From Paenibacillus sp. 19GGS1-52 (GTDB lineage: Bacteria; Bacillota; Bacilli; Paenibacillales; Paenibacillaceae): a DNA stretch of 64,000 bases. The stretch spans positions 2,666,001 through 2,730,000 of the forward strand of contig NZ_CP059724.1 in assembly GCF_022369515.1 (NCBI RefSeq). The letters are read 5' to 3'. A model generated the notes under the pieces. That model was not told where the DNA came from. It ran no database searches and was given only the letters and a program-made list of their open reading frames with translations. The position numbers and the translations under genes were made by a program. Each line of letters begins with the position of its first letter. Positions within the stretch are counted from its first letter, which is position 1. Of this stretch, positions 36,209 through 44,942 are shown one piece after another.

Positions 36209-36315
36209 TTAACCTCGATTGGCTTCATGCCATTCGAGGTATCTTTTTTTGATGGGGGCTACATAGTGCCGAATAAACCCTTTATTTTAAAATAACACAA
36301 ACAACTCATGTAATT
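36209..36315 (+). repeat. Inter-cassette spacer repeat (copy E, short)
   Basis: AACCTCGATTGGC with closing ATTCGAGGTATCTTTTTTT forms a terminator in which both arms carry the same compensating change (CTCGA/TCGAG). This pairing-preserving variation supports a selected hairpin. Then GGGGGCTACATAGTGCCG and ACTCATGTAATT, after which Rhs sequence begins. Confidence 0.8.
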
Positions 36316-37594
36316 AGAGCGGACCTCCAACGGCCAAACGGTAGCCTTTGGCTACGATGAGTTGGACCGGATCATCGCCAGCAGCGAAGCTAATGAACAG
36401 TATAGCTATGATGTCAAGGGTAACCGGACGGTGCAATTGTCGACGGCTTCGAGCCTGCACACCGACACGATGGATTATACCTATGATCAGGCCAACCCGT
36501 TGAAATCGGGCACTCGCAACGGAGTCGTCACCACCTATAAATACGACGGTGATGGCTTGATGCGGGAGAAGAACAACGGTAGCACCACCCGCTTCTACTA
36601 CGACGGGGAGAATATTATCGCCGAAGGTAGCGTGTCCGGCAGCACCGTCAGCTTCAAAGCCCGTTATGTGCTCGGCTATCAGCTGATCAGCATGAAGAAC
36701 CAATGAGGTACGGTAGGGTATTATCTGGAGAATGGTCACGGTGACGTAGTGAACCTGTTCAAACAGGATCAGACGCTTTTGAACACCTACGACTATGACC
36801 TTTGGGGAAATCCAAAGGTCACCGAAGAGGCAGACCAGTACAGTAATACGTTCCGCTACGCCGGTGAATACGGGGATACCAATACGGGCTCGCAGAACCT
36901 ACGAGCCAGATGGTACGATCCAAGCATCGGGCGCTTCATCACCGAAGATACGTGGGAAGGACGGATTAACCATCCGAATAGCCAGAACCCGTATATCTAT
37001 GTGGTGAACAACCCACTGATTTAAGTGGATCCAAGCGGACATATTTTTGAAGTAATCTTTGACATAGCTTCTCTTGCTTATGACACGTATCAGTTTGTAC
37101 AAGACCCGAGTTGGGAAAATGCGGGATATATAGGTCTGGATGTTGTAGCATCGGCGAGTCCTTTCGTTCCTAGTGGGAGCGCTCAGCTTCGTACGTTAAA
37201 TAAAGTTGATGATGTATCGGATGCAGTGTCTTCCGTGGCTAAGGGTATGGCTGGAGCCTTAGAAAAGCGAGCAAATGAAATTCATGGTTCTCTTCCAGTG
37301 TTTACGCAATCTAAAACAACAACTGCTGTTGGTAGTTTGAAAAATTCTGATGGAAGTATTGAATATTTAGTTGGTTCTAGTGAAAAAAGATTGCGTCCTG
37401 CACAGCGCAATTTACTTAATCCTAATGAGGTGGAAGCAACTGGGATTGGACATGCTGAAGAAACAATAATTAATCAAGCAAAAGCTAACGGGCAAACTGT
37501 AGAAGAGATAGCTGCAAGTCGTCCTATATGTAAAGCATGCAAAAAATTGTTAAATGATAATGATATAAAGGCAGGAAGTCCCTTTAAAAAATAA
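36316..37594 (+). pseudogene. Rhs module g with zinc-dependent deaminase tip; two nonsense mutations
   Basis: The frame is continuous but carries TGA at 36704-36706 (Trp in other copies) and TAA at 37022-37024 (Tyr in other copies). After the pre-toxin the tip reads LPVFTQSKTTTAVGSLKNSD, IGHAEETIINQAKANG and SRPICKACKKLL. HAE with the later CxxC is the zinc/proton-shuttle site of the cytidine deaminase fold, as in nucleic-acid or nucleotide deaminase toxins. An in-frame GTG at 37025 could in principle start a tip-only protein. The DUF416 antidote gene follows after 24 bp. Confidence 0.78.
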
Positions 37595-37618
37595 AATGAA
37601 AAGGAGAAAAAGATAAAT

Positions 37619-38209
37619 ATGTTATTCGAGCCAACAATATTATTCAACAATCTAGAAAGATTGACAAACAAACAGAAAATAGCTTTCGGTGCTTCCTTAT
37701 GTGAAAGATTACTGCCAAACTACATGAAATTTACTGAAATCGAGAAGTGGGGTGACTTTAGTTTTATGAGAAGGACTTTAGATGAGATATGGAAGCATAT
37801 CTTAGAAAATGAAATCTCCGAATCGAGAATAGAAGAATTAATGGTAGGATGTTATCGATTGACGCCTGGTGCAGATGATTTCATATCAATCTATACATCA
37901 TTTGCTATTGATGCAGGTGGAGCAATTCATGAAACATTGAAATGTTGCTTAGATGGTAAGGCTGAACATATTGTCGATGTAGCAAGTTTTGCTCGAGATT
38001 CACTGGATAAGTATATCCAAGAGAAAAACGATTTGCAGTATTCAGATCCAAGTTTTGAAGAAAGAATACTGAATGATCCTCTAATGCAAAGAGAACTTCA
38101 AAGGCAGAAAAAAGAACTGAATTTACTCAGGAATGAGATCATATTAAATGTACAATTTATTAGTAATGAATTGTTGTTCAATAAAGGAAAAAGTATTCTG
38201 GATAATTAA
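37619..38209 (+). CDS. DUF416 family protein, immunity to the deaminase tip
   Basis: 196 aa, all helical. LTNKQKIAFGASLCERLLPN, FMRRTLDEIWKHIL and SIYTSFAIDAGGAIHETLKC match the DUF416 (YjaG-like) pattern; members of this family accompany deaminase-type polymorphic toxins. Ribosome site AAAGGAG, start ATG at 37619. Intact although the toxin is broken. A degenerate second copy lies at 42285-42545. Confidence 0.75.
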   Translation: MLFEPTILFNNLERLTNKQKIAFGASLCERLLPNYMKFTEIEKWGDFSFMRRTLDEIWKHILENEISESRIEELMVGCYRLTPGADDFISIYTSFAIDAGGAIHETLKCCLDGKAEHIVDVASFARDSLDKYIQEKNDLQYSDPSFEERILNDPLMQRELQRQKKELNLLRNEIILNVQFISNELLFNKGKSILDN

Positions 38210-38352
38210 AAAACTGTATTGATATTAGTTTGGTTATACCTCATCAAATAGATAGATCAAGAAAGCTAAGGGGCTAGCGCGTGCCGATACTCTATCGGCC
38301 TCGCTGTTTGAGTTTAGAAGGAAATCGTTGGTAGTTTTAAACTCAAACTACA
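38210..38352. repeat. Short cassette join, spacer-like
   Basis: Holds GGGGCTAGCGCGTGCCGATA, a spacer-type sequence, and GTTTGAGTTTAGAAGGAAAT, which recurs at 44076. GCCGATActcTATCGGC forms a hairpin without T-run. No gene. Confidence 0.5.
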
Positions 38353-39046
38353 GTAGGCTATTATTTAGAGAATGGTCACGGTGACGTAGTGAACCTGTAC
38401 AAACAGGATCAGACGCTTTTGAACACCTACGACTATGACCTTTGGGGAAATCCAAAGGTCACCGAAGAGGCAGACCAGTATAGTAATCCCTTCCGCTATG
38501 CCGGTGAATACGGGGATACAAACACGGGCTTGCAGAACCTACGAGCGCGGTGGTACGATCCAAGCATCGGGCGATTCATCACCGAAGATACGTGGGAAGG
38601 ACGGATTAACCATCCAGACAGCCAGAACCCGTATATCTATGTGGTGAACAATCCATTGATTTACGTGGATCCAAGCGGACATATTTTTGATGTAATCTTT
38701 GACATAGCTTCCCTTGCTTATGACACTTATGAGTTTGTACAAGACCCGAGTTGGGCTGGATGCAATTTCTTCGGTGGCTAAAGCTACTGAAGAGGTCGCA
38801 TCGAACTCTCTTCGAAGATCTGCTGACCAACAAGCTTTAGATGATGTAGCTAAAGATTCTGTAAAATCTGCAAAACAAGGGAATCCTATTTCTGAAGCAG
38901 AAGCAAAAACTCTTGATGATTGGGCTACAGAGTATAGTGTCCCTCAACACCATCAAGCTTATACAGGAAGTGGACAGCATTTTCCTGGTGGGAATTTCCA
39001 AGATCATACCTATATTTATAATAAACATGTAATATACAAACCATAA
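38353..39046 (+). pseudogene. Rhs module h with SHH/HNH-like nuclease tip, internal deletion
   Basis: Starts late in the Rhs core (ENGHGDVVNLYKQDQ) and reaches the pre-toxin, where a deletion at 38756 (after DPSW) removes about 30 codons and shifts the frame. The tip (38757-39046) reads LDAISSVAKATEEVASNSLR, KQGNPISEAEAKTLDDWATE, YSVPQHHQAYTGSGQHFPGG and DHTYIYNKHVIYKP. Clustered His residues in QHH, GQH, DHT and KH suggest the HNH/endonuclease VII-type toxins with SHH-like signature. The gene at 39059 is its antidote by position. Confidence 0.7.
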
Positions 39047-39058
39047 GGAGGGAAATAT

Positions 39059-39664
39059 TTGAGCGAAATCGAGTTATATTCAAATGGAATACTTTTAAGA
39101 ACTGCTGACAAAATATATGGAAACTATCTAGGTGTAGAAGGTGATTGCTGGACCATTGATGAGGATACGGAAGGAATAGAACAACAAGAGGGAGACTACC
39201 TTAATAATTATTGTTCTGAAAATATTACTCTTTCTTGGACTGATGATAATGTTGTAGATGTTAGTTGTAATGTTGATTTTACCAATAGATATATTAATGC
39301 ATATATAAAAGCAAATATTCAATTTGAAGTTTTATTTTGTAAAACGAACAGACAATTACCAAGTTATAATCTCGATATAGAAGAGCAGGGAAATTTTAAA
39401 TATATTGGTTTTGATTATGCTTTTTCAGGTGGGAGTTTCTACTCTTCTATCTTTAGTGATTTATATTCGAACAGGTTACCTGGATTATTTGATATTAAAT
39501 TAAATGAATATGGATTGATTAATTCTGAAAAAGATTTAATTGATTTTGTTAGAAGGCGAGAAAAGCTAAGTATGAAAGACAAGGAAGGCATGTTTGAAAA
39601 AGGGTTATTTACAATTTATAAACTTTGGAGGTATGTTGGTGAGTTTCCCATTAATTTGGGATAA
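39059..39664 (+). CDS. Candidate immunity protein of the module h toxin
   Basis: 201 aa, acidic and soluble (SNGILLRTADKIYGNYLGVE; EDTEGIEQQEGDYLNNYC; FDYAFSGGSFYSSIFSDLYS). Start TTG at 39059 with GGAGGG eight bases upstream. I recognise no named family. It begins 12 bp after the toxin stop, which is the only functional clue. Confidence 0.55.
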   Translation: MSEIELYSNGILLRTADKIYGNYLGVEGDCWTIDEDTEGIEQQEGDYLNNYCSENITLSWTDDNVVDVSCNVDFTNRYINAYIKANIQFEVLFCKTNRQLPSYNLDIEEQGNFKYIGFDYAFSGGSFYSSIFSDLYSNRLPGLFDIKLNEYGLINSEKDLIDFVRRREKLSMKDKEGMFEKGLFTIYKLWRYVGEFPINLG

Positions 39665-39675
39665 CTTAAACTGCA

Positions 39676-39732
39676 AACCTTGATGATATTACAGCGGCCA
39701 TATTAGATGCTGCTGAAACCTGGCATGATTAA
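39676..39732 (+). pseudogene. Toxin tail remnant
   Basis: Nineteen codons ending NLDDITAAILDAAETWHD, a helical end like those of several Rhs/CDI toxin tips. Only the last codons survive, followed 65 bp later by an intact membrane-protein gene. I read it as the stub of a deleted toxin. The evidence is sequence character and position only. Confidence 0.4.
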
Positions 39733-39797
39733 GAGAAAGACAAATTATATTCAGTCGTTTTAAGTTTTGAAATTTTGATTTAATGGGGGTGAGTACT

Positions 39798-40298
39798 ATG
39801 GCTATGTTGATGGGTATTGTTAAAGCTTTATTATTCCCCGCATTACTTTTTCTCGGGTATCCATTTATTAAAAGGAAAACGGAAATCAAAGAATCTGATG
39901 TTGCTATTGAAGAGATAAAGTTACCGAAGTATTTTTTTCTCACCAAACGGGCTTATATAGTCCTTTCAATTGGCATCATTGCTTCATTAGCTTTAGGTTG
40001 GTTAAGTTATATAAGTGAATCATTTGTTCTAGCAATTCTAGCTTGTTCTTCATTCCTTTTGATGATCCTATTATTATACTTTGTGTATCATTCTTATTTT
40101 TGCATAACGGATAATTATGTTATTTATAGAGAATTTAAAATAATAAGAATACTCTATAAGGATATCAAACGAGTTGAGCGGGAAAATCACAAAATATGTA
40201 TTATACTTAAAGATAATAGAAAGATTGAATTGAGTATATTTTTCGATGAATCAAATTTAATGATGGACTTATTGAAAAGAAAAGTTCAAAACAACTGA
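39798..40298 (+). CDS. Membrane protein with PH-like C-terminal domain, candidate immunity
   Basis: 166 aa from the ATG at 39798 (GGGGGTGAG upstream). Three hydrophobic segments (about residues 5-18; YIVLSIGIIASLALGWL; FVLAILACSSFLLMILLLYF) are followed by a small domain (YFCITDNYVIYREFKIIRIL; HKICIILKDNRKIELS). The architecture is the same as at 9444-9959, so the two likely belong to one antidote family acting in the membrane. The toxin partner is reduced to a tail. Confidence 0.55.
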   Translation: MAMLMGIVKALLFPALLFLGYPFIKRKTEIKESDVAIEEIKLPKYFFLTKRAYIVLSIGIIASLALGWLSYISESFVLAILACSSFLLMILLLYFVYHSYFCITDNYVIYREFKIIRILYKDIKRVERENHKICIILKDNRKIELSIFFDESNLMMDLLKRKVQNN

Positions 40299-40319
40299 TG
40301 TTTTTATAACCCATCCGGG

Positions 40320-40341
40320 GTTTGAAAGAAAGCAGCACCGA
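40320..40341 (+). repeat. 22-bp Rhs-core crumb
   Basis: TTTGAAAGAAAGCAGCACCG is the exact DNA of the core codons LKESST and is isolated in non-coding sequence. It is the smallest recognisable relic of an Rhs module here and shows that a further module once stood at this site. Confidence 0.65.
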
Positions 40342-40442
40342 TGTTCCAAAATCCCCAATAGAATGGATTTCAAACCCACTTGTCATTAAATAACCCTACT
40401 TTCACTAAAAGAATCTAAGACAGTGATAAGAGAGATGAGACT

Positions 40443-40787
40443 ATGATAAAAAATAATGAGCAAATAAATATGCTTGGTAGTGAAATAATTGAAGCGCTCA
40501 AAGAGATTGAGATAATTATGACTTCTCTACACAAGATGGGTTCTTATTATGCTTTAAAATACCATGAAGGAGAGTTGAATAAAGATGATATGGAATATGA
40601 AAAAGAAACTACCCGATTCATTGATGAATGGAAAGTAACGCATAGGCTTGCAAAAGTTAGAAGCATTTTATCGGCCAACTTTGATAACACATTAGGTGAC
40701 GATGATATGGATGATATTGAAAGAGCTATAGAGCGGTTGGGATTTTGGGATATACCAGGTGATGACCCAATTGAAATTGAAGAATAA
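40443..40787 (+). CDS. Small helical acidic protein, candidate immunity
   Basis: 114 aa, mostly helical and acidic (INMLGSEIIEALKEIEIIMT; HEGELNKDDMEYEKETTRFI; DDDMDDIERAIERLGFWDIP). Weak GAGAG ribosome site. It lies between an Rhs crumb and a spacer terminator, the place of an antidote gene. Family not recognised. Confidence 0.5.
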   Translation: MIKNNEQINMLGSEIIEALKEIEIIMTSLHKMGSYYALKYHEGELNKDDMEYEKETTRFIDEWKVTHRLAKVRSILSANFDNTLGDDDMDDIERAIERLGFWDIPGDDPIEIEE

Positions 40788-40811
40788 AAGCAAAGTTTAA
40801 ATAAAAAAATA

Positions 40812-40975
40812 ACATCACTTTGATTAGCTTAGGCCTTTCAAGGTTTCTTTTTTTGTGGGACTACCCAGTGCCGAATGATTTCACCACTCTTAACCCATGT
40901 AATTCAGCTACAATGCTTCTTGATTATGTTGTACGCATGATTAAGCTGTTTTTTTATCTTCGTTTTCTTGCGAAT
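40812..40975 (+). repeat. Inter-cassette spacer repeat (copy F)
   Basis: CTTTGATTAGCTTAGGCCTT with TTCAAGGTTTCTTTTTTT, then GGACTACCCAGTGCCGAATG, AACCCATGTAATTCAGCTAC and CTTCGTTTTCTTGCGAATTT. The order is the same as in copy B with internal losses. Confidence 0.7.
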
Positions 40976-41006
40976 TTCTTGTCCCAGCTATCTACTTGGA
41001 GAATCC

Positions 41007-41060
41007 ATAATAAAATATCATGCAGCGTTTATGCTATCTTGGCCTGAACTCAAACTGTAC
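41007..41060 (+). repeat. Short repeat shared with 21580-21634
   Basis: AATAAAATATCATGCAGCGT, TTATGCTATCTTGGCC and CTCAAACTGTAC match 21580-21634. It lies just before a toxin tail and an immunity gene. Confidence 0.7.
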
Positions 41061-41090
41061 AACTCGTAGAAAACATAATTGTGCGATTGA

Positions 41091-41165
41091 GGAAATCTAA
41101 AAATAGATCCTACTGGTTGGGGTAACAAATCATGGAAGGTAGGTATGCCTGGTGATCAAAATTAA
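41091..41165 (+). pseudogene. Toxin tail remnant overlapping the pentapeptide gene
   Basis: Twenty-four codons after a TGA, reading NLKIDPTGWGNKSWKVGMPG and ending QN at 41165. They overlap the start of the pentapeptide-repeat gene by 14 nt, the usual toxin-immunity overlap. Only the tail of the toxin survives. Confidence 0.45.
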
Positions 41166-41631
41166 AAGTTATGTCAATGATCCTATTGATATTGATTTGC
41201 CAACTTTAGAGTATTCCAATCTAGACAGGCTTAATTTACACAGAGCATTATTAAATGGGGTTAATTTACGTAGTGCAAGTTTGATAGGGGTAGATTTGCG
41301 TTCGGCAGAGCTAGAAAACACAAATTTAAGTTATGCCAACTTAACTGAAGCAAACCTGATTGCAGCTTGGTTACAAAATGCACTACTGATGAATGCTACA
41401 CTTGTAAAATCGAAACTTAATGGTGCAGATTTAAGGGATGCTAATCTTCAAAATGCTGATTTAACAGATGCAGATGTTTGGAATACAAATTTTAAGGGTG
41501 CAAAGCTCTTTGGAACCAATATGACTTGCGAAAGATTAGATGAGGCTTTATTAGAAGGCGCACTATTTAATAAGTATACGATCTGGCCTACTCCGTTTAA
41601 TCCTTTACTGCATGGAGCAATAGAAATTTAG
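41152..41631 (+). CDS. Pentapeptide-repeat protein, candidate immunity
   Basis: 159 aa. About 18 pentapeptide units from residue 20 (SNLDRLNLHRALLNGVNLRS; LSYANLTEANLIAAWLQNAL; LNGADLRDANLQNADLTDAD) predict a right-handed quadrilateral beta helix. Qnr/MfpA-type relatives mimic DNA and protect gyrase; other members have unknown roles. Its start (GTG at 41152) overlaps a toxin tail, so here it takes the antidote position. The target is unknown. Confidence 0.75.
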   Translation: MIKIKSYVNDPIDIDLPTLEYSNLDRLNLHRALLNGVNLRSASLIGVDLRSAELENTNLSYANLTEANLIAAWLQNALLMNATLVKSKLNGADLRDANLQNADLTDADVWNTNFKGAKLFGTNMTCERLDEALLEGALFNKYTIWPTPFNPLLHGAIEI

Positions 41632-41740
41632 TATCAAGGTTTCTTTTTCTATAGGAAGCTGCTGCGGTTTGGGGGGCAGAACATATCATTGATAGAGTCA
41701 TGGGAGAAGACAAGTGGCATAAACGCTAAGTAGTAAATAA

Positions 41741-41789
41741 ATCTTGATTGGCTTCATGCCTTTCAAGGTTTCTTTTTTTGTGGGGCTAC
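41741..41789 (+). terminator. Spacer terminator (copy G, only the first part)
   Basis: ATCTTGATTGGC and TTTCAAGGTTTCTTTTTTT, then GGGGCTACC directly fused to Rhs-core sequence (AACGGTCAAACC). Confidence 0.7.
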
Positions 41790-42214
41790 CAACGGTCAAA
41801 CCGAAACCTTTGGCTACGACGAGTTGGACCGGATCATCGCTAGCAGCGAAGTCAATAGACCCGTACAGTAATCTCTTCCGCTACTCCGGTGAATACTGGG
41901 ATACAAATACGGGTTTGCAGAACCTGCGAGCGCGGTGGTACGATCCAAGCATCGGGCGTTTCTTCACGGAAGATACGTGGGAAGGACGGATTAACCATCT
42001 GGATAGCCAGAACCCGTATATCTATATGGTGAATAACCCACCGATTTACGTGGATCCAAGTGGACATGTTTTTGATGTAATCTTTGACATGGCATCCCTT
42101 GCGTATGATGCTTATGAGTTTATACAAGACTCGAGTTGGGTAAATGCGGGTTATATAGGTCTGGATGTGGTCTCTTCTGTAGATAAGGTTACGACTGGAG
42201 CTTTAGAAAAATAA
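41790..42214 (+). pseudogene. Rhs module j, heavily deleted
   Basis: Two core pieces are joined: NGQTETFGYDELDRIIASSE in one frame, then from about 41860 YSNLFRYSGEYWDTNTGLQN to YVDPSG and the pre-toxin (HVFDVIFDMASLAYDAYEFI). It ends at a TAA after VSSVDKVTTGALEK. The tip that follows is the deaminase remnant at 42215. Confidence 0.78.
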
Positions 42215-42550
42215 GCCTAATGAAGTAGAAGCAACAGGGATTGGACAAGCTGAAGAAACAATTAATCAAGCAAAAGCTAACGGGCAAACAACATTATTCA
42301 ACAATCTAGAAAGGTTGACAAACAAAAAGAAATAGCTTTCGGTGCTTCCTTATGTGAAAGATTACTGCCAAACTACATGAAATTTACTGAAATCGAGAAG
42401 TGGGGAGACTTTGGTTTCATGAGAAGGACTTTAGATGAGATATGGAAGTATATTTTAGAAAATGAAATCTCCGAATCGAGAATAGAAGAATTAATGGTAG
42501 GATGTTATCGATTGACGCCTCAGGAATGAGATCCTAGTAAATGAACAATT
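42215..42550 (+). pseudogene. Remnants of a second deaminase tip and its DUF416 antidote
   Basis: NKPNEVEATGIGQAEETINQ and AKANGQT match the module g deaminase, but the catalytic HAE has become QAE and the CxxC part is deleted. DUF416 sequence follows directly (TLFNNLERLTNK, a TAG, then CERLLPNYMKFTEIEKWGDF and MRRTLDEIWKYILENEISES) and stops in the middle at about 42525. Both toxin and antidote are dead. The IS4 element begins at 42558. Confidence 0.78.
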
Positions 42551-42557
42551 TATTAAT

Positions 42558-44065
42558 AACTCAACTTTCGCAGCTCAAATCTCTAAACAAACCCTTGATA
42601 TAGCTGGGTAAACTAGAGATCCATTCCTCTAGTTGACAAAAAACGGACGTTTTGTTCTTCTTAGTATTGGCTTGGGACATTTCAAGAAATAAATTCATGA
42701 GTTGCTGGAGGGCGGTCTGATAATCCAGATCGCGGACTTCATCCGCGAAGAGAAAAAAGAGACCTCCAAGTGTTCGGTCATCACTCGATTGACGCCGTTC
42801 GTACTCCATCGCTAAATAACGGCTGAATACAATCGTTGTATGGCTAATCAGTTGATCAAAGGAACGACCTTGAAACTCAGTCCCCAGTTTCAAATAACTT
42901 TTGGTGACTTTGAAAAAGGTCTCTATACTCCAGCGCATGCCGTAGATTCGTACGATTTCAGCTGCATCTAGCGTCACGTCTGTACTTAAAATCGCAAGCC
43001 ATTCTCGTTTTTTATTTCGGTTGCGCACAAAAACAAGTTTCACGGGTAGACCGCAGGTCGTCTGTACGATGACAGAGCCTTTAATGTCTTTGGCATTCGA
43101 TTTGGGAAGGCTTTGAAAGACTTCACGCAGCGTCATTCGTGTTCCTTGAACCAGATAGTGTTGTTTCATTTCCTTGACCATGCCAATCACACCAAGGCCT
43201 TTGCCGGTGAGCTGACGAAGGAGTGGAACTTGGGTAAACCAGCTATCCATAAGCACATAGTCGGCAGTGAATCCCGCTTTCAAAGCCCGTTCCAGCAAGG
43301 CGACAACGGCATCCGGCTTCCGAGAAAAAGCCTCCATTCGACGTTTGTACCCGGCGCTGCGTTTCGAGAGATTCGAAGCCATTTCGCAAATACGATTGGC
43401 CAGCTTGGCCGAAGAAAGCATGACAAAGTCAAGCGGAGCGAAGCTAAACCCGTCCGACCAGCCTAACGTTAACAGGGTGTAGCCTTTAATGAATTTGCCC
43501 GTGGAATGGTCAAATACTCGTGCCAGTAACTCTGCTTTTTTACTACGGTTTCGGCTCAACACGGAATCGTCAACGATGAATACTCGTACACGCGAAGATG
43601 AAATAAGCGATTCGAAATAGAGCACAATGCGAAGACTTAAGGTCTGCAAGAAGCGCCGCCAAGCAAAAGAAGCTTGATTTAAAAACCGATAGATAACATC
43701 TTTGCCTGGAAGATCTGCTCCACGGTCACTCTCTAGGAGTCGAAACCAGTTCTTACCTTCGAAGACTAAAGAGAAAACGATTTGAAAAACCGCGAGACTC
43801 GAAAGACCAAAGGATTTGGAAATACCTGCGTGTCGTAAGGTTTTCCCGATATGGAGAGTGACAAAAAGTTTGGAAAAGCGAGACTGTTCAGACAGGGAAT
43901 GTTGTTGTAACATAGGGTTACGCACCTTTCTTGTTGGCATGGTTGATTCGACACTTCCATGATACCAAACAAGTAAGGTGTTTTTTGTCAATAGCAATAA
44001 AAGTATTGAATTCTTCTTACGCCCTCATGGGTTTAAGACAATATTCCAGGTGCGAAAGTTGAGTT
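42558..44065 (-). mobile_element. IS4-family insertion sequence, copy 2
   Basis: 1508 bp with the same 18-bp inverted ends as copy 1 and only a handful of base differences. Same orientation as copy 1, 40.9 kb away. No clear target duplication. Confidence 0.92.
42561..43940 (-). CDS. IS4-family DDE transposase
   Basis: Same 459-aa protein as at 1695-3074, with all DDE/YREK residues retained. The few DNA differences (for example near 42858, 42879 and 42978) are silent. The near identity implies recent transposition or gene conversion between the two copies. Confidence 0.92.
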   Translation of the reverse strand: MPTRKVRNPMLQQHSLSEQSRFSKLFVTLHIGKTLRHAGISKSFGLSSLAVFQIVFSLVFEGKNWFRLLESDRGADLPGKDVIYRFLNQASFAWRRFLQTLSLRIVLYFESLISSSRVRVFIVDDSVLSRNRSKKAELLARVFDHSTGKFIKGYTLLTLGWSDGFSFAPLDFVMLSSAKLANRICEMASNLSKRSAGYKRRMEAFSRKPDAVVALLERALKAGFTADYVLMDSWFTQVPLLRQLTGKGLGVIGMVKEMKQHYLVQGTRMTLREVFQSLPKSNAKDIKGSVIVQTTCGLPVKLVFVRNRNKKREWLAILSTDVTLDAAEIVRIYGMRWSIETFFKVTKSYLKLGTEFQGRSFDQLISHTTIVFSRYLAMEYERRQSSDDRTLGGLFFLFADEVRDLDYQTALQQLMNLFLEMSQANTKKNKTSVFCQLEEWISSLPSYIKGLFRDLSCES

Positions 44066-44088
44066 AATAATAAAGTTTGAGTTTAGAA

Positions 44089-44196
44089 GGAAATGTTGTA
44101 AATCCTTACATACCTAAAAGACAAGAAGCTGTAGATTGGGAAGGGAAAACGCTCAACGTCTATGGAAAGAATAAGGAGAGATTAACTTGGACTTAA
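44089..44196 (+). pseudogene. Toxin tail remnant
   Basis: Thirty-five codons, GNVVNPYIPKRQEAVDWEGK, TLNVYGKNKERLTWT, ending 44196 and overlapping the next gene's TTG start by 10 nt. This is the normal overlap of a toxin end with an antidote start. The body of the toxin was lost when IS4 copy 2 or a recombination event arrived. Confidence 0.5.
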
Positions 44197-44387
44197 AAGA
44201 ATTCGATTTAGATTTACCGTACCTTGCAGACGATGAACAGATAAAGTCGATAATGAGCGGACAAAAATGTCAATATCATGATGCAACCCAAATAGATTAC
44301 AACTTAAATTGGAAAGGGAAGAGGCGTTCATTTAGACTGGAAACCCGTTGTGTTACTGCTATGTATGAAAGGCTCTTTGGTAAATGA
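44187..44387 (+). CDS. Small protein, candidate immunity
   Basis: 66 aa (TTG start with AAGGAG nine bases upstream): MDLKEFDLDLPYLADDEQIK, CQYHDATQIDYNLNWKGKRR. Overlaps the next gene by 4 nt (ATGA), forming a two-gene unit. Family not recognised. Confidence 0.5.
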   Translation: MDLKEFDLDLPYLADDEQIKSIMSGQKCQYHDATQIDYNLNWKGKRRSFRLETRCVTAMYERLFGK

Positions 44388-44923
44388 AAACAGAGGATTG
44401 TTGGAAGATTCTTGTGGAATGTGTTGAAGACATTACTGAGGAGCGGATTTTGAATCTTTCTGGCGTCGTTACGGTACAAGTGAAATTTAGTTTTGATGAA
44501 TTTTGTTTTTTAAGTGAAAATGAGAAAAAAAGAACTACACTAAATCTTCTTATGAAAGGAATCGAGAAAATATCGAGCCATAAAAATTGGGCTGTTGAAC
44601 CATTTAGAGAGGTATCCTCTCAAATCAAACAAATGGGGTATTCAAATGAATGGGTATGGAAGAAAGCTATTAAAAGCCCAGATAAGAATTATTATGCCGA
44701 AATATTGTGCCAACATAATATTAACAGCATGGATATCTCAATATTAATTTGGCAGATAAATGGTGTGATGATACAAAGGGAAAAAGTTATATCAGAACTT
44801 CCTGATGAGTTCGCATATGCCAAGCATCTGGGTGAATTAAAGTGGATATCTGATGTTGAAGTTGCCTTAATAAATAAAAAAGGTGACCAAGTCGGATCCT
44901 TGGGGACACTTCCTTTAGAATAA
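44384..44923 (+). CDS. Hypothetical protein, operon partner of 44187, candidate immunity
   Basis: 179 aa, soluble. The N-terminal third (CWKILVECVEDITEERILNL) is followed by VQVKFSFDEFCFLSENEKKR and a C-terminal domain ending EVALINKKGDQVGSLGTLPL. No family recognised. Translationally coupled to the 66-aa gene, so the pair probably works as one antidote or an antidote with a partner. Confidence 0.5.
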   Translation: MKTEDCWKILVECVEDITEERILNLSGVVTVQVKFSFDEFCFLSENEKKRTTLNLLMKGIEKISSHKNWAVEPFREVSSQIKQMGYSNEWVWKKAIKSPDKNYYAEILCQHNINSMDISILIWQINGVMIQREKVISELPDEFAYAKHLGELKWISDVEVALINKKGDQVGSLGTLPLE

Positions 44924-44942
44924 TTAATAAGGAGAAATAGAC

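Noticed and set aside
41152..41631. Periodic DNA considered as a nucleotide repeat
   Set aside because: The periodicity is due to pentapeptide repeats in the protein; the DNA units are not identical.
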